Positions 1 to 5,898 are shown, counted from the first letter of the stretch. The stretch is DNA of 5,935 nucleotides from Desulfuromonadaceae bacterium (GCA_028686145.1 JAQUCQ010000218.1:1-5935), one strand, 5' to 3'. A program made the numbers and translations. Notes: a model not told the origin generated them from the sequence alone.

Positions 1-26
1 TCAGGCATAAACGTAGGTAACAGCAT

Positions 27-800
27 ATGAAGATTATGATTGCCCAGCATTACATACACACAGCAGTTCTCACTTTTGCGATATTTGCATCATTTTGTCT
101 GGTGAATCGGGCGGCGGCTTTCCCGATCCCGGAACGCTTGGAGTTCGAGCTCTCGTACGCCGGTCTCCCCGCCGGCCATGCTGTTCAGGAAGTCAGTCAG
201 GAAGGGGCAGATATTCATATTGTTTCAACAGCCCGTTCGGCGGACTGGCTGCGCTTCTTTTTCCCGGTTAACGACCGAATCGAATCCTTTTTGACGGCTG
301 GTTCTCATCCTCCGCATATTGGCGTTCCACGTCTATATCAGGAGCGAAAGCATGAAGGAAGGACCATAACCAACCGGGAAGCACGCTTTGACCACCAGAA
401 ATTAAAAGTAACGACCATCAATCACCGTAACAACAATGAGATGCAACACGCCATTACAAATCTGACCTACGATACCCTTTCCAGCTTCTACTATTTCCGC
501 ACGATACCGCTACAGGTCGGCACGTCATATTTTATTGACATCTATGACTGCAAACGGCTGTGGAACACAGAAGTGAAAGTACTGCGCAAGGAAGAGATTG
601 TTACACCGCTCGGACGTTTCAAGACTGTTGTTATTCATCCACTTTTGAAATCAGAAGGAATTTTTGCGCGGACAGGAGATATCTACATCTGGCTAACAGA
701 TGATGAGCGCCGGATACCGGTACAGATGAAATCAAAAGTCGTGGTGGGAAGCATAACTGCCACTATATCTGGTGGCAGTTACTGGCCCAAGAAAATGTAA
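27..800 (+). CDS. DUF3108 domain envelope protein with signal peptide
   Basis: The 257-residue product resembles the DUF3108 family, secreted proteins of unknown biochemical role found widely in proteobacteria. Seen directly: a hydrophobic stretch at about residues 12-26 followed by RAAAF, a good signal peptidase I site after Ala30 or Ala31, so the mature protein of about 226 residues should be periplasmic or outer-membrane associated. The mature part starts with a family-typical segment (PERLEFELSYAGLPAG, residues 35-50), continues as alternating beta-type sequence, and ends with a region around GDIYIWLTDDERRIPVQMKS that matches the conserved DUF3108 end. There are no membrane segments after the signal and no catalytic motif. 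The start at 27 has a weak GTAGG-like site just upstream; Met4 at 36 is an alternative. The gene is followed after 75 bp by a permease gene on the same strand. The family assignment is fairly sure; the function is unknown. Confidence 0.85.
   Translation: MKIMIAQHYIHTAVLTFAIFASFCLVNRAAAFPIPERLEFELSYAGLPAGHAVQEVSQEGADIHIVSTARSADWLRFFFPVNDRIESFLTAGSHPPHIGVPRLYQERKHEGRTITNREARFDHQKLKVTTINHRNNNEMQHAITNLTYDTLSSFYYFRTIPLQVGTSYFIDIYDCKRLWNTEVKVLRKEEIVTPLGRFKTVVIHPLLKSEGIFARTGDIYIWLTDDERRIPVQMKSKVVVGSITATISGGSYWPKKM
754..781 (+). repeat. Perfect 10-bp hairpin in the 3' end of the DUF3108 gene
   Basis: The arms TAACTGCCAC (754-763) and GTGGCAGTTA (772-781) are exact reverse complements around an 8-nt loop. 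The structure lies inside the coding region, ending about 20 nt before the stop. No T-run follows on either strand, so it is not a standard intrinsic terminator. It may act as an mRNA 3'-end stabiliser or protein-binding site, or be chance; the sequence alone does not decide. Confidence 0.6.
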
Positions 801-850
801 ATACAAATATGATTTCTCACCCAAACTTCTGGACTTTTTTTTCTTACACT

Positions 851-883
851 GGAGACAAGTCACCACATATCAACCGTGTCTCC
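851..883 (+). promoter_or_regulatory. Inverted repeat spanning Shine-Dalgarno and start of the permease gene
   Basis: GGAGACA (851-857) is an exact reverse complement of TGTCTCC (877-883), separated by 19 nt. The left arm contains the only good Shine-Dalgarno (GGAG, 851-854) upstream of the GTG at 876; the right arm covers the last two bases of that GTG and codons 2-3. If it folds in mRNA it would hide the ribosome site and the start together. The SD-to-GTG distance (21 nt) is too long for ordinary use, so either the real start differs or the spacing is shortened by structure. A regulatory role is inference. Confidence 0.35.
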
Positions 884-1631
884 TGAACTCCTCCTGCCAC
901 TGCTCTTCGGAACCGCCTTTATAGCCGGACTGGTCGACTCCATCGCCGGTGGCGGCGGCCTGATAACCGTTCCGGTCCTGATCGGCATCGGCCTCCCCCC
1001 TCAAATCGCCCTCGGCACCAACAAACTTCAGGCATCATTCGGCTCCGGCAGCGCCATGCTCCATTTTGTGCGGGCAGGCACCATAAAATTAAGTGACTGC
1101 TGGAACGGCATTATCTGGACAGCCATTGGGGCGGCACTTGGCGTTGGGGCGGTACAGCTCCTAGACGCGACATTCCTCAGGCAGCTTATCCCTTGGCTTC
1201 TGGCAGCTATCGCGATCTATACCCTCCTTTCGCCCCGTCTGGGCGCAGAGGATTCTCACGCAAGCATGAATCCCGGCACATTCTATCTGTTGTGCGGACT
1301 TTCAATCGGTTTTTATGATGGTTTTTTTGGCCCGGGAACCGGCTCGTTTTGGACAATGGCACTCATGATGCTGCTGGGCTTCTCCATGATGCGGGCTACC
1401 GCAACCACTAAGGCCATGAACTTTACCAGCAACTTCGTCGCGTTGATTTTCTTTCTTTCGGTCGGGCAAGTGCGCTTTGTTGAGGGGATTGTAATGGGTG
1501 CTGGACAGTTTCTGGGGGCGCGCGTCGGCTCAAAGCTGGTCATCAAAAGGGGCACAGCATTTATCAGGCCGGTGTTTATCACGATGGTACTAGCGCTGGT
1601 CGGACGGCTGATATATCAGAACTTCAAGTAG
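876..1631 (+). CDS. yfcA: TauE/SafE (TSUP) family membrane permease, YfcA type
   Basis: This is a 251-residue polytopic inner-membrane protein, the usual size for the TSUP (TauE/SafE, formerly DUF81) family, whose characterised members move sulfite, sulfoacetate, sulfonates or other small organic anions. Both half-repeat signatures are visible: GLVDSIAGGGG at residues 18-28 with ALGTNKLQAS at 45-54, and GFYDGFFGPGTGSF at 145-158 with TTKAMNFTSN at 177-186. The second matches E. coli YfcA closely, as does GQFLGARVGSKLV at 210-222. About eight hydrophobic segments can be placed. The substrate cannot be read from sequence, and YfcA itself has no settled substrate. The GTG start gives an N-terminus that fits the family, but no SD lies at normal distance; GGAG at 851-854 is 21 nt away and sits in an inverted repeat. 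The gene's last 8 bp overlap the convergent yajD-like gene. The family is certain, the transported compound unknown. Confidence 0.9.
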   Translation: MSPELLLPLLFGTAFIAGLVDSIAGGGGLITVPVLIGIGLPPQIALGTNKLQASFGSGSAMLHFVRAGTIKLSDCWNGIIWTAIGAALGVGAVQLLDATFLRQLIPWLLAAIAIYTLLSPRLGAEDSHASMNPGTFYLLCGLSIGFYDGFFGPGTGSFWTMALMMLLGFSMMRATATTKAMNFTSNFVALIFFLSVGQVRFVEGIVMGAGQFLGARVGSKLVIKRGTAFIRPVFITMVLALVGRLIYQNFK

Positions 1632-1950
1632 TTTTTGCCTTACTTGACAGATACTCTCCGAGCACCCCGCGCGAATGCTCGTCGTCATGGCAATGGGCGC
1701 AGAGGTTCTCCCAATTTGAACCATCGGGCGGATTGTTCTGGTGATTTCCGTCCTTATGATGGACAGTCAGAAGACTAAGACTGCTCTGATCAAACTCGCG
1801 GCCGCATTTAGCGCAAACCGGGCCATGGATCTTCAGGGATTTAGTCCGGTAGTTGGTATTACTGTCAACCTCACCACGCATCCGTTTGAGGATAGCAGCA
1901 GCTTCATCAGCGCTGGGAAGGGCCACCGTCCGGGGAGCTCGCGATCTCAT
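1624..1950 (-). CDS. yajD: Small HNH nuclease, YajD family
   Basis: This 108-residue protein carries a zinc-supported HNH (beta-beta-alpha metal) nuclease fold. Visible residues: CAKC (Cys46, Cys49) and CAHC (Cys84, Cys87) as the structural zinc pair; VHHKDGNHQNNP from residue 63 with His64-His65 supplying the first HNH His; GSNWENL with Asn79 as the middle Asn; and the last His at 88 or 92 in CHDDEH. The run YRTKSLKIHGPVC through HSRG aligns with E. coli YajD over nearly its whole length, so it looks like a stand-alone housekeeping HNH protein rather than an intron or restriction enzyme. Its cellular role is not established. The ATG at 1950 is supported by AAGGAA (plus-strand 1958-1963) at 7-nt spacing. 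It follows the PilZ gene by 55 bp with no terminator between, so co-transcription is possible, and it overlaps the permease gene end by 8 bp in convergent orientation. Confidence 0.85.
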   Translation of the reverse strand: MRSRAPRTVALPSADEAAAILKRMRGEVDSNTNYRTKSLKIHGPVCAKCGREFDQSSLSLLTVHHKDGNHQNNPPDGSNWENLCAHCHDDEHSRGVLGEYLSSKAKTT

Positions 1951-2005
1951 AAGTTTATTCCTTTTTTATATTTTTACTCACATATATACGTGTCCGTAAG
2001 AGCTT

Positions 2006-2794
2006 CTATTCAGTTCTACGGCCATCCGCAACCATCTTGTCCAATAGCACCCAATTACGCTTGTAATCCAGAGGGGTACCGCCATTTTTCCGTACCACAG
2101 CACTGATATAAGTATTGATACGTTCCTGGTCCGCTTTGAGAATATGATTAAAACGGAAACCGCAGCGCACCCCCTCATCCAGAGACTGTTCCCAGACCGT
2201 TTCCGCCAGAGCACAGACCGGCGGCACTTTATCGACTGAAATAAAAAACATGGAAAGAGGCGTCGGGCGGTTGCTTGTATCAACAGTTAGCCCGATCCCG
2301 CCGGCACTCAGGTTAATCAGAGTCTCCTGCAAAGCAAGCCCCGGCAGAGTGTTATTATTGCGCAGATGCCCCATGACCCGCTTCCACTCTTTTCTAAAAA
2401 AGGTGAGCGGGAAATTGCCACGCAGCATAAATATTTGTGTAGAGATTTCAACTCGAGGGACGATGCGGCGCTGGAACATCTCCAATGTGCCATGCATCCG
2501 GAGTTGAAAGATATTTCCGGAAACAATGCCGGTCAGGTCTGCCAGCACCTGGATGCCGCTCCCAAAAGCCTCGCTCGTCAGCTTATAGGTTGCCTTTCCA
2601 ATCTCATTGCCATGCGTGTCATGTCCGCTGTGAGTAACCATGAGCTCAAGTGAGTCCATGGCACTGGCGGTAACAACACCGCTCAGCGACTCATAAACCT
2701 CGCTATTGCGCTCCGCCGACATATTGACCAGATAGACCTTCTGCCTGTGGCTGAAGTAACGGCTATAATCGCCAATGTGAACATGAGGGGACAT
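2006..2794 (-). CDS. PilZ-domain c-di-GMP receptor, YcgR-like
   Basis: From the chosen ATG this is a 262-residue cytosolic protein. Residues about 10-105 form a YcgR-type N-terminal domain (for example SEAFGSGIQVLADLTG, then HGTLEMFQRR leading into PilZ). The PilZ domain starts at RIVPR (Arg110, Arg114), the RxxxR motif that grips the c-di-GMP guanines, with Arg109 before it. The second motif NLSAGG (Asn161, Ser163, Gly166) fits the D/NxSxxG consensus. Both motifs are intact, so c-di-GMP binding is predicted. The 46 residues between them exceed the usual 20-30 and hold a basic insert at about 126-150. The frame stays open upstream to a TTG at 2920, but that 42-residue extension is Cys-rich and unlike the family; the ATG at 2794 has GGA 8 nt upstream (plus-strand 2803-2805) and gives the expected N-terminus. 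Such proteins control motility, exopolysaccharide or surface attachment; the target here is unknown. Confidence 0.85.
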   Translation of the reverse strand: MSPHVHIGDYSRYFSHRQKVYLVNMSAERNSEVYESLSGVVTASAMDSLELMVTHSGHDTHGNEIGKATYKLTSEAFGSGIQVLADLTGIVSGNIFQLRMHGTLEMFQRRIVPRVEISTQIFMLRGNFPLTFFRKEWKRVMGHLRNNNTLPGLALQETLINLSAGGIGLTVDTSNRPTPLSMFFISVDKVPPVCALAETVWEQSLDEGVRCGFRFNHILKADQERINTYISAVVRKNGGTPLDYKRNWVLLDKMVADGRRTE

Positions 2795-2937
2795 TTTTGC
2801 GGTCCGTGCCGCAGACAACTGGCAAAAGTGTCTGCAAGAAGTTTCTTGATAGGAACAAGAGAAATATAGTAGCTCAATCGTGCTGCAAATACCAGATGCT
2901 ATCATATAGCGGTTATCCAACCATGCTGTTATGCATC

Positions 2938-2966
2938 AAAAACTGCTTGTAGACACAGGACAGCAG
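2938..2966 (-). terminator. Probable intrinsic terminator after cobC
   Basis: Read on the minus strand, CTGCTGT (plus-strand 2960-2966) pairs with ACAAGCAG (2943-2950), leaving one bulged A and a 9-nt loop, and is followed directly by TTTTT (2938-2942). It begins about 33 nt after the cobC stop, the expected place. The stem is short and of modest GC content, so efficiency may be partial. It separates the cobamide genes from the PilZ gene, which would then need its own promoter in about 2795-2935; I could not identify a convincing -35/-10 pair there. Confidence 0.5.
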
Positions 2967-2999
2967 CCATTTCGACACGGTATCAGTAGCAGCCGTTCA

Positions 3000-3602
3000 T
3001 CACCCATTCATCAGTTTCACCGTTGCTCTGCCATCGGCATAATAGTCGATGATATTCAGGCAACCATAATTTTGTTCAATATTAAACATTCCCGCCAGCG
3101 GCGCACCGATAGCATTCAGCAGCACAATGCGGTTGACCCCGCCATGCCCCACTACCAGCACCTCCTGCCCTTTATGCCTGTCAACGACTTCAGTAATGAC
3201 CGGCATTACCCTCGCCTCGACATCCAGCAGATTTTCTCCCTGTGGAACCCGATAATTGACCAGATCATCCAATCTTGCCTGCCATCCATCCGGCCAGAGA
3301 GAGCGGATTTCCTGCCAGGTCATCCCCTCCCAGACCCCAATATTCAACTCCCGCAACTCACGACGTGGGGTCGGCTCAATGCCAAACGCTTGACAGATAA
3401 TTCCTGCTCCGATTGTACAGCGGGACAGATCACTCGTATAGCAAGCTGATATCTTCGTATCAACGAGACGTTCTTTGAGACAATGATACTGTTCTACGCC
3501 GTAATCTGTCAGCGTAACGTCGGTCTGACCGTTGTAACGCGGCTGGTCAAAACCGGCCACCTGTCCGTGGCGAATGAGATAAATACGGGTATGTGGCGTC
3601 AT
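3000..3602 (-). CDS. cobC: Alpha-ribazole phosphatase, histidine phosphatase family
   Basis: This 200-residue protein belongs to the histidine phosphatase (phosphoglycerate mutase-like) superfamily. CobC removes the phosphate of alpha-ribazole-5'-phosphate, or of the cobamide 5'-phosphate made by CobS, in nucleotide loop assembly. Visible catalytic residues: LIRHGQ at 9-14 with Arg11 and nucleophile His12, Arg61 in SDLSR, acid residue Glu85 in RELNIGVWEG, and His153 in VVGHGG. The RELNIGVWEG and YRVPQGENLLDVEAR segments are typical of CobC rather than of glycolytic mutases. The ATG at 3602 has GGAG (plus-strand 3608-3611) 5 nt upstream. It starts 26 nt after the cobS stop, so the two are almost certainly one transcript, and this adjacency supports the specific CobC call over a general phosphatase. 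A probable terminator follows. The superfamily is certain, the substrate well supported by context. Confidence 0.88.
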   Translation of the reverse strand: MTPHTRIYLIRHGQVAGFDQPRYNGQTDVTLTDYGVEQYHCLKERLVDTKISACYTSDLSRCTIGAGIICQAFGIEPTPRRELRELNIGVWEGMTWQEIRSLWPDGWQARLDDLVNYRVPQGENLLDVEARVMPVITEVVDRHKGQEVLVVGHGGVNRIVLLNAIGAPLAGMFNIEQNYGCLNIIDYYADGRATVKLMNG

Positions 3603-3628
3603 ATGTTCTCCGGGGTAAACTTTCGGTA

Positions 3629-4372
3629 TTACCTGATGATCGGCACTGCAGAAAGGACCACCAACACTAGAATTTCATTGAGTTCGCTGATGCAGCCAAT
3701 CGTATCTCCGGTCAGGCCGCCGAGTTTGCGCTGAAAAAAAGTACGCCCGGCGACGGAAAACATGCAGACTGACGCCAAGGCAATTAGCCCGGTGAAGCCC
3801 AGCAACCAAAACCCGGCAGAGGCAACCGTCGCAAAGGCCAGAAAAAGTGCCATACCGTCGGCACCCTGGGCAAATACGGCTCCCAACCCATCCTGCCGGG
3901 CATGGCGGGCACCGGTCAGTGTCACTACCTGGCCAAAACGCGCCAGAGCGGGAAAGAGCAGCAGCACCTGCCACTTAATCTCCGAGGGCACCGCCACCAA
4001 CGCCTGCCACTTCAATAGCAACGCAAGTACGAGACCGACCGCGCCAACGGCACCGACCTGAGAATCCTTCATGACCGCCAGGAAACGTTCCTGACCACCA
4101 CGAGCCGCCAGGCCATCACAGACATCAGCAAGACCATCCAGATGCAGGGCTCCGGTTATCAGAGCCAGCAACGTTATCAGCAGGGCATCGCAAAGTGGCC
4201 GGACAACCCAAGGTGAGATCAGCCAATTGCACCCGACAAGCAGTCCCCCGATCGCAAATCCCGCCAAAGGGAAAAAGGCCGTAGAACGACCCATATCTTC
4301 TTTTTCACAACGAACAGAGATAGGAAGCGGAATAATGGTCAGAAATTGAAAAGCAATCAGTAATAGGCGCAT
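3629..4372 (-). CDS. cobS: Adenosylcobinamide-GDP ribazoletransferase (cobalamin synthase)
   Basis: CobS is a polytopic inner-membrane enzyme that joins adenosylcobinamide-GDP with alpha-ribazole (or its 5'-phosphate), the step that attaches the lower ligand to the corrin ring. The 247-residue length is normal. Seen directly: the family start FQFLTIIPLP (8-17), the metal-binding acidic motif HLDGLADVCDGLAA (77-90), MKDSQVGAVGA (101-111), a conserved Arg in PALARF (141-146), and GGLTGDTIGCISELNE (218-233) near the C-terminus; six or more hydrophobic segments lie between. The ATG at 4372 is the only plausible start because an in-frame TGA lies three codons upstream; no strong SD is visible, so translation may depend on a preceding short ORF that stops 6 nt earlier. 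It lies 206 bp downstream of the bzaF-like gene and 26 bp upstream of cobC on the same strand. Confidence 0.95.
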   Translation of the reverse strand: MRLLLIAFQFLTIIPLPISVRCEKEDMGRSTAFFPLAGFAIGGLLVGCNWLISPWVVRPLCDALLITLLALITGALHLDGLADVCDGLAARGGQERFLAVMKDSQVGAVGAVGLVLALLLKWQALVAVPSEIKWQVLLLFPALARFGQVVTLTGARHARQDGLGAVFAQGADGMALFLAFATVASAGFWLLGFTGLIALASVCMFSVAGRTFFQRKLGGLTGDTIGCISELNEILVLVVLSAVPIIR

Positions 4373-4378
4373 GTTACA

Positions 4379-4465
4379 TCAACTACCATAAGGGAGAAAA
4401 ACGGAACAGCAAAAAATGACGGAAGGACGTACTAAGACAGCAAGTGTGGTTACAATTTTTTTCAT
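4379..4465 (-). CDS. Possible 28-codon leader or remnant ORF upstream of cobS
   Basis: A short ORF begins MKKIVTTLAVLV and ends FLPYGS before a TGA at 4379-4381, 6 nt before the cobS ATG. The start looks like a signal peptide (two Lys then a hydrophobic run), and Cys19-Cys20 follow. It has no convincing SD; the nearest purine stretch is badly spaced. It could be a translated leader coupled to cobS, which itself lacks a clear SD, the remnant of a decayed secreted-protein gene, or chance. I do not recognise any family. Confidence 0.25.
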   Translation of the reverse strand: MKKIVTTLAVLVRPSVIFCCSVFLPYGS

Positions 4466-4474
4466 CTGACCGTA

Positions 4475-4497
4475 ACGGCATCCAGAGTTTATGCCAT
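4475..4497 (-). repeat. Small hairpin in the bzaF-cobS gap
   Basis: On the minus-strand transcript ATGGCAT (plus-strand 4491-4497) pairs with ATGCCGT (4475-4481) over 7 bp around a 9-nt loop. One pair is a G-U wobble that forms only in the minus-strand RNA, which slightly favours an RNA role. No U-run follows. Its role, if any, is unknown. Confidence 0.35.
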
Positions 4498-4525
4498 TGC
4501 CTTTCTGCAACAGAGTGAGAAGGGT

Positions 4526-4550
4526 GTGGGCAAATTTGCTTTGTCCCCAC
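4526..4550 (-). repeat. Bulged hairpin shortly after the bzaF stop
   Basis: On the minus strand GTGGG, a 2-nt GA bulge and CAAA pair with TTTG and CCCAC around a 5-nt loop, giving nine pairs. It starts 28 nt after the bzaF stop, where a terminator would lie, but a C-rich stretch rather than a U-run follows, so it is not a clean intrinsic terminator. It may mark a processing point, a Rho-related pause, or stabilise the upstream bzaF message. G- and C-runs next to it (4545-4556) allow a competing fold. Confidence 0.4.
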
Positions 4551-4578
4551 GGGGGGAGAGGACCGACACAATGGCGTC

Positions 4579-5889
4579 TCAGATCTTGTCGCCCTTCAGA
4601 TCACAGGCAAACAGCTTCCCTGCCCCACGCGAAGCACAGAAATCACCGCACATGGTACAGGTGGCCTCATCCTCCGGCGTACGGCTGGCACGGATAGCGC
4701 GGGCGTCTTCAGGGTAGAGCGCCAGCTGAAACTGTTTTTCCCAGTCCAGGTCGCGGCGGGCCTTGGACATCTCCTTGTCCCGTTCGCGCCCCTTTTCCGG
4801 ATATTTATTCATATCGCCGATGTAGGCCGCTATCTTGGCGGTCTTGACACCGGTGCGCACATCCTCCTCGTTCGGGAGGGCCAGATGCTCGGCCGGGGTG
4901 ATGTAGCAGATCAGGTCGGCACCGAAACGGCTCGACTGGGCCGCGCCGATCGCGGCGGTGATGTGATCGAATCCAGGGGCCACGTCGGTAGCAATCGGGC
5001 CGAGCATGTAATACGGCGCTCCACCGCTCATCCGCTTCTGCAAATGGATGTTCCCTTCGATCTCGTCCAGCGGTACGTGCCCCGGCCCTTCCACCAGCAT
5101 CTGACACCCCATGTCGCGACCGATCTCGGCCAGCTCGCAGTTGAATATCAGCTCCTGGATCTGGGCCCGGTCCGAGGAATCATGGATCGCCCCGGCCCGC
5201 AGACCATTGCCGAGGGAGAGGACGGTATCGTACTTTTTAAGGATTGAAACCACTCGGTCAAACTTCTCGTAGAGCGGGTTTTCCCGGTTATTCGCGATCA
5301 TCCACGCCACCATCGACACCCCCCCCTTCGAGACCAGCCCCCCGTAGCGGTACCCCTGTTTGCGCAGCCGCTCGATCGTGCAGAGGTTGATGCCGCAATG
5401 CACCGCCATGAAGGCCATGCCGTCGGCGCACTGCCGCTCAATGATATCGAAGAGCATCTCCTCGTCCAGCTTGTTCGAATCGCCATATTTTCGGGCCGCC
5501 TCGCAGAAGGCCTGGTAGAGCGGCACATTGCCGACCGGCAAGTCAACCGCTGCGATGACCTCGCTCCGGACACGGTCAAGGTCGCCCCCCACGGAGAGTT
5601 CCATCAAGGTATCGGCGCCAGACTCCTGTGCCACTAAAGCCTTACGTACTTCGGCTCCGTAGTCGATGATATCCGATGAGGTACCAATAGAAGCGTTGAC
5701 CTTGGTGGAAAGCCCCTTGCCGATACCGGCGATACGGGACGGCTTGCGGTTATGGTTCCAAGGTATGACAATTTTCCCTTCGGCCACCATCAGGCGGATG
5801 TACTCCGCCTCAAGATGCTCGTTAGCAGCTACTGTCTGCATCTGTGGGGTGATTATACCCTGTTGGGCGAATTCAATCTGGGTAGACAT
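4579..5889 (-). CDS. bzaF: 5-hydroxybenzimidazole synthase (BzaF), ThiC-superfamily radical SAM enzyme
   Basis: This 436-residue protein is clearly of the ThiC superfamily: GIGKGLSTKVNASIG (55-69), EGPGHVP (267-273), APGFDH (304-309), CYITPAEHL (328-336), and the C-terminal 4Fe-4S cluster motif CTMCGDFC (Cys411, 414, 418) that binds SAM. It departs from ordinary ThiC at normally fixed sites: NASIG for NANIG, MELSVGGD (96-103) for MDLSTGGD, SLGNGLRAG (225-233) for SLGDGLRPG, HLALPN for HLGLPN, and an 18-residue tail after the cluster with one more Cys (429). BzaF converts aminoimidazole ribotide to 5-hydroxybenzimidazole, an anaerobic cobamide lower ligand, whereas ThiC makes the thiamin pyrimidine from the same substrate. 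The downstream cobS and cobC favour BzaF, and no thiamin gene is nearby. The ATG at 5889 has AAAGGA 9 nt upstream. The residue differences are compared from memory of the families, so ThiC remains the alternative. Confidence 0.8.
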   Translation of the reverse strand: MSTQIEFAQQGIITPQMQTVAANEHLEAEYIRLMVAEGKIVIPWNHNRKPSRIAGIGKGLSTKVNASIGTSSDIIDYGAEVRKALVAQESGADTLMELSVGGDLDRVRSEVIAAVDLPVGNVPLYQAFCEAARKYGDSNKLDEEMLFDIIERQCADGMAFMAVHCGINLCTIERLRKQGYRYGGLVSKGGVSMVAWMIANNRENPLYEKFDRVVSILKKYDTVLSLGNGLRAGAIHDSSDRAQIQELIFNCELAEIGRDMGCQMLVEGPGHVPLDEIEGNIHLQKRMSGGAPYYMLGPIATDVAPGFDHITAAIGAAQSSRFGADLICYITPAEHLALPNEEDVRTGVKTAKIAAYIGDMNKYPEKGRERDKEMSKARRDLDWEKQFQLALYPEDARAIRASRTPEDEATCTMCGDFCASRGAGKLFACDLKGDKI

Positions 5890-5898
5890 CTGTTTAAA

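Noticed and set aside
821..842. Possible terminator with eight Ts between the DUF3108 gene and the permease gene
   Set aside because: The T-run is good but the only stem before it is 3 bp (CCA/TGG), too weak to call an intrinsic terminator.
1624..1950. HNH gene as a mobile-element or homing endonuclease
   Set aside because: It is complete, matches the stand-alone YajD family, and has no repeats, intron features or transposase genes around it.
1978..2283. 101-residue open frame on the minus strand within the PilZ gene
   Set aside because: It lies in another frame of a gene with clear PilZ motifs and has no recognisable domain; a shadow ORF.
2898..2910. Short inverted repeat GCTAT-CAT-ATAGC upstream of the PilZ gene
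   Set aside because: A 5-bp AT-rich stem with a 3-nt loop is expected by chance and shows no link to a promoter element.
2795..2920. 42-residue N-terminal extension of the PilZ protein from a TTG at 2920
   Set aside because: It is Cys-rich, unlike the YcgR-type N-terminus, and lacks a clear SD; the ATG at 2794 has a spaced GGA and gives the expected protein.
2905..2925. Sigma-54-like TGG...GC pair on the minus strand upstream of the PilZ gene
   Set aside because: Only the GG and GC at 10-nt spacing fit; the rest of the -24/-12 consensus is absent.
4373..4578. Cobalamin riboswitch in front of cobS
   Set aside because: No B12-box-like conserved core is seen and the gap is short for a full element together with expression platform.
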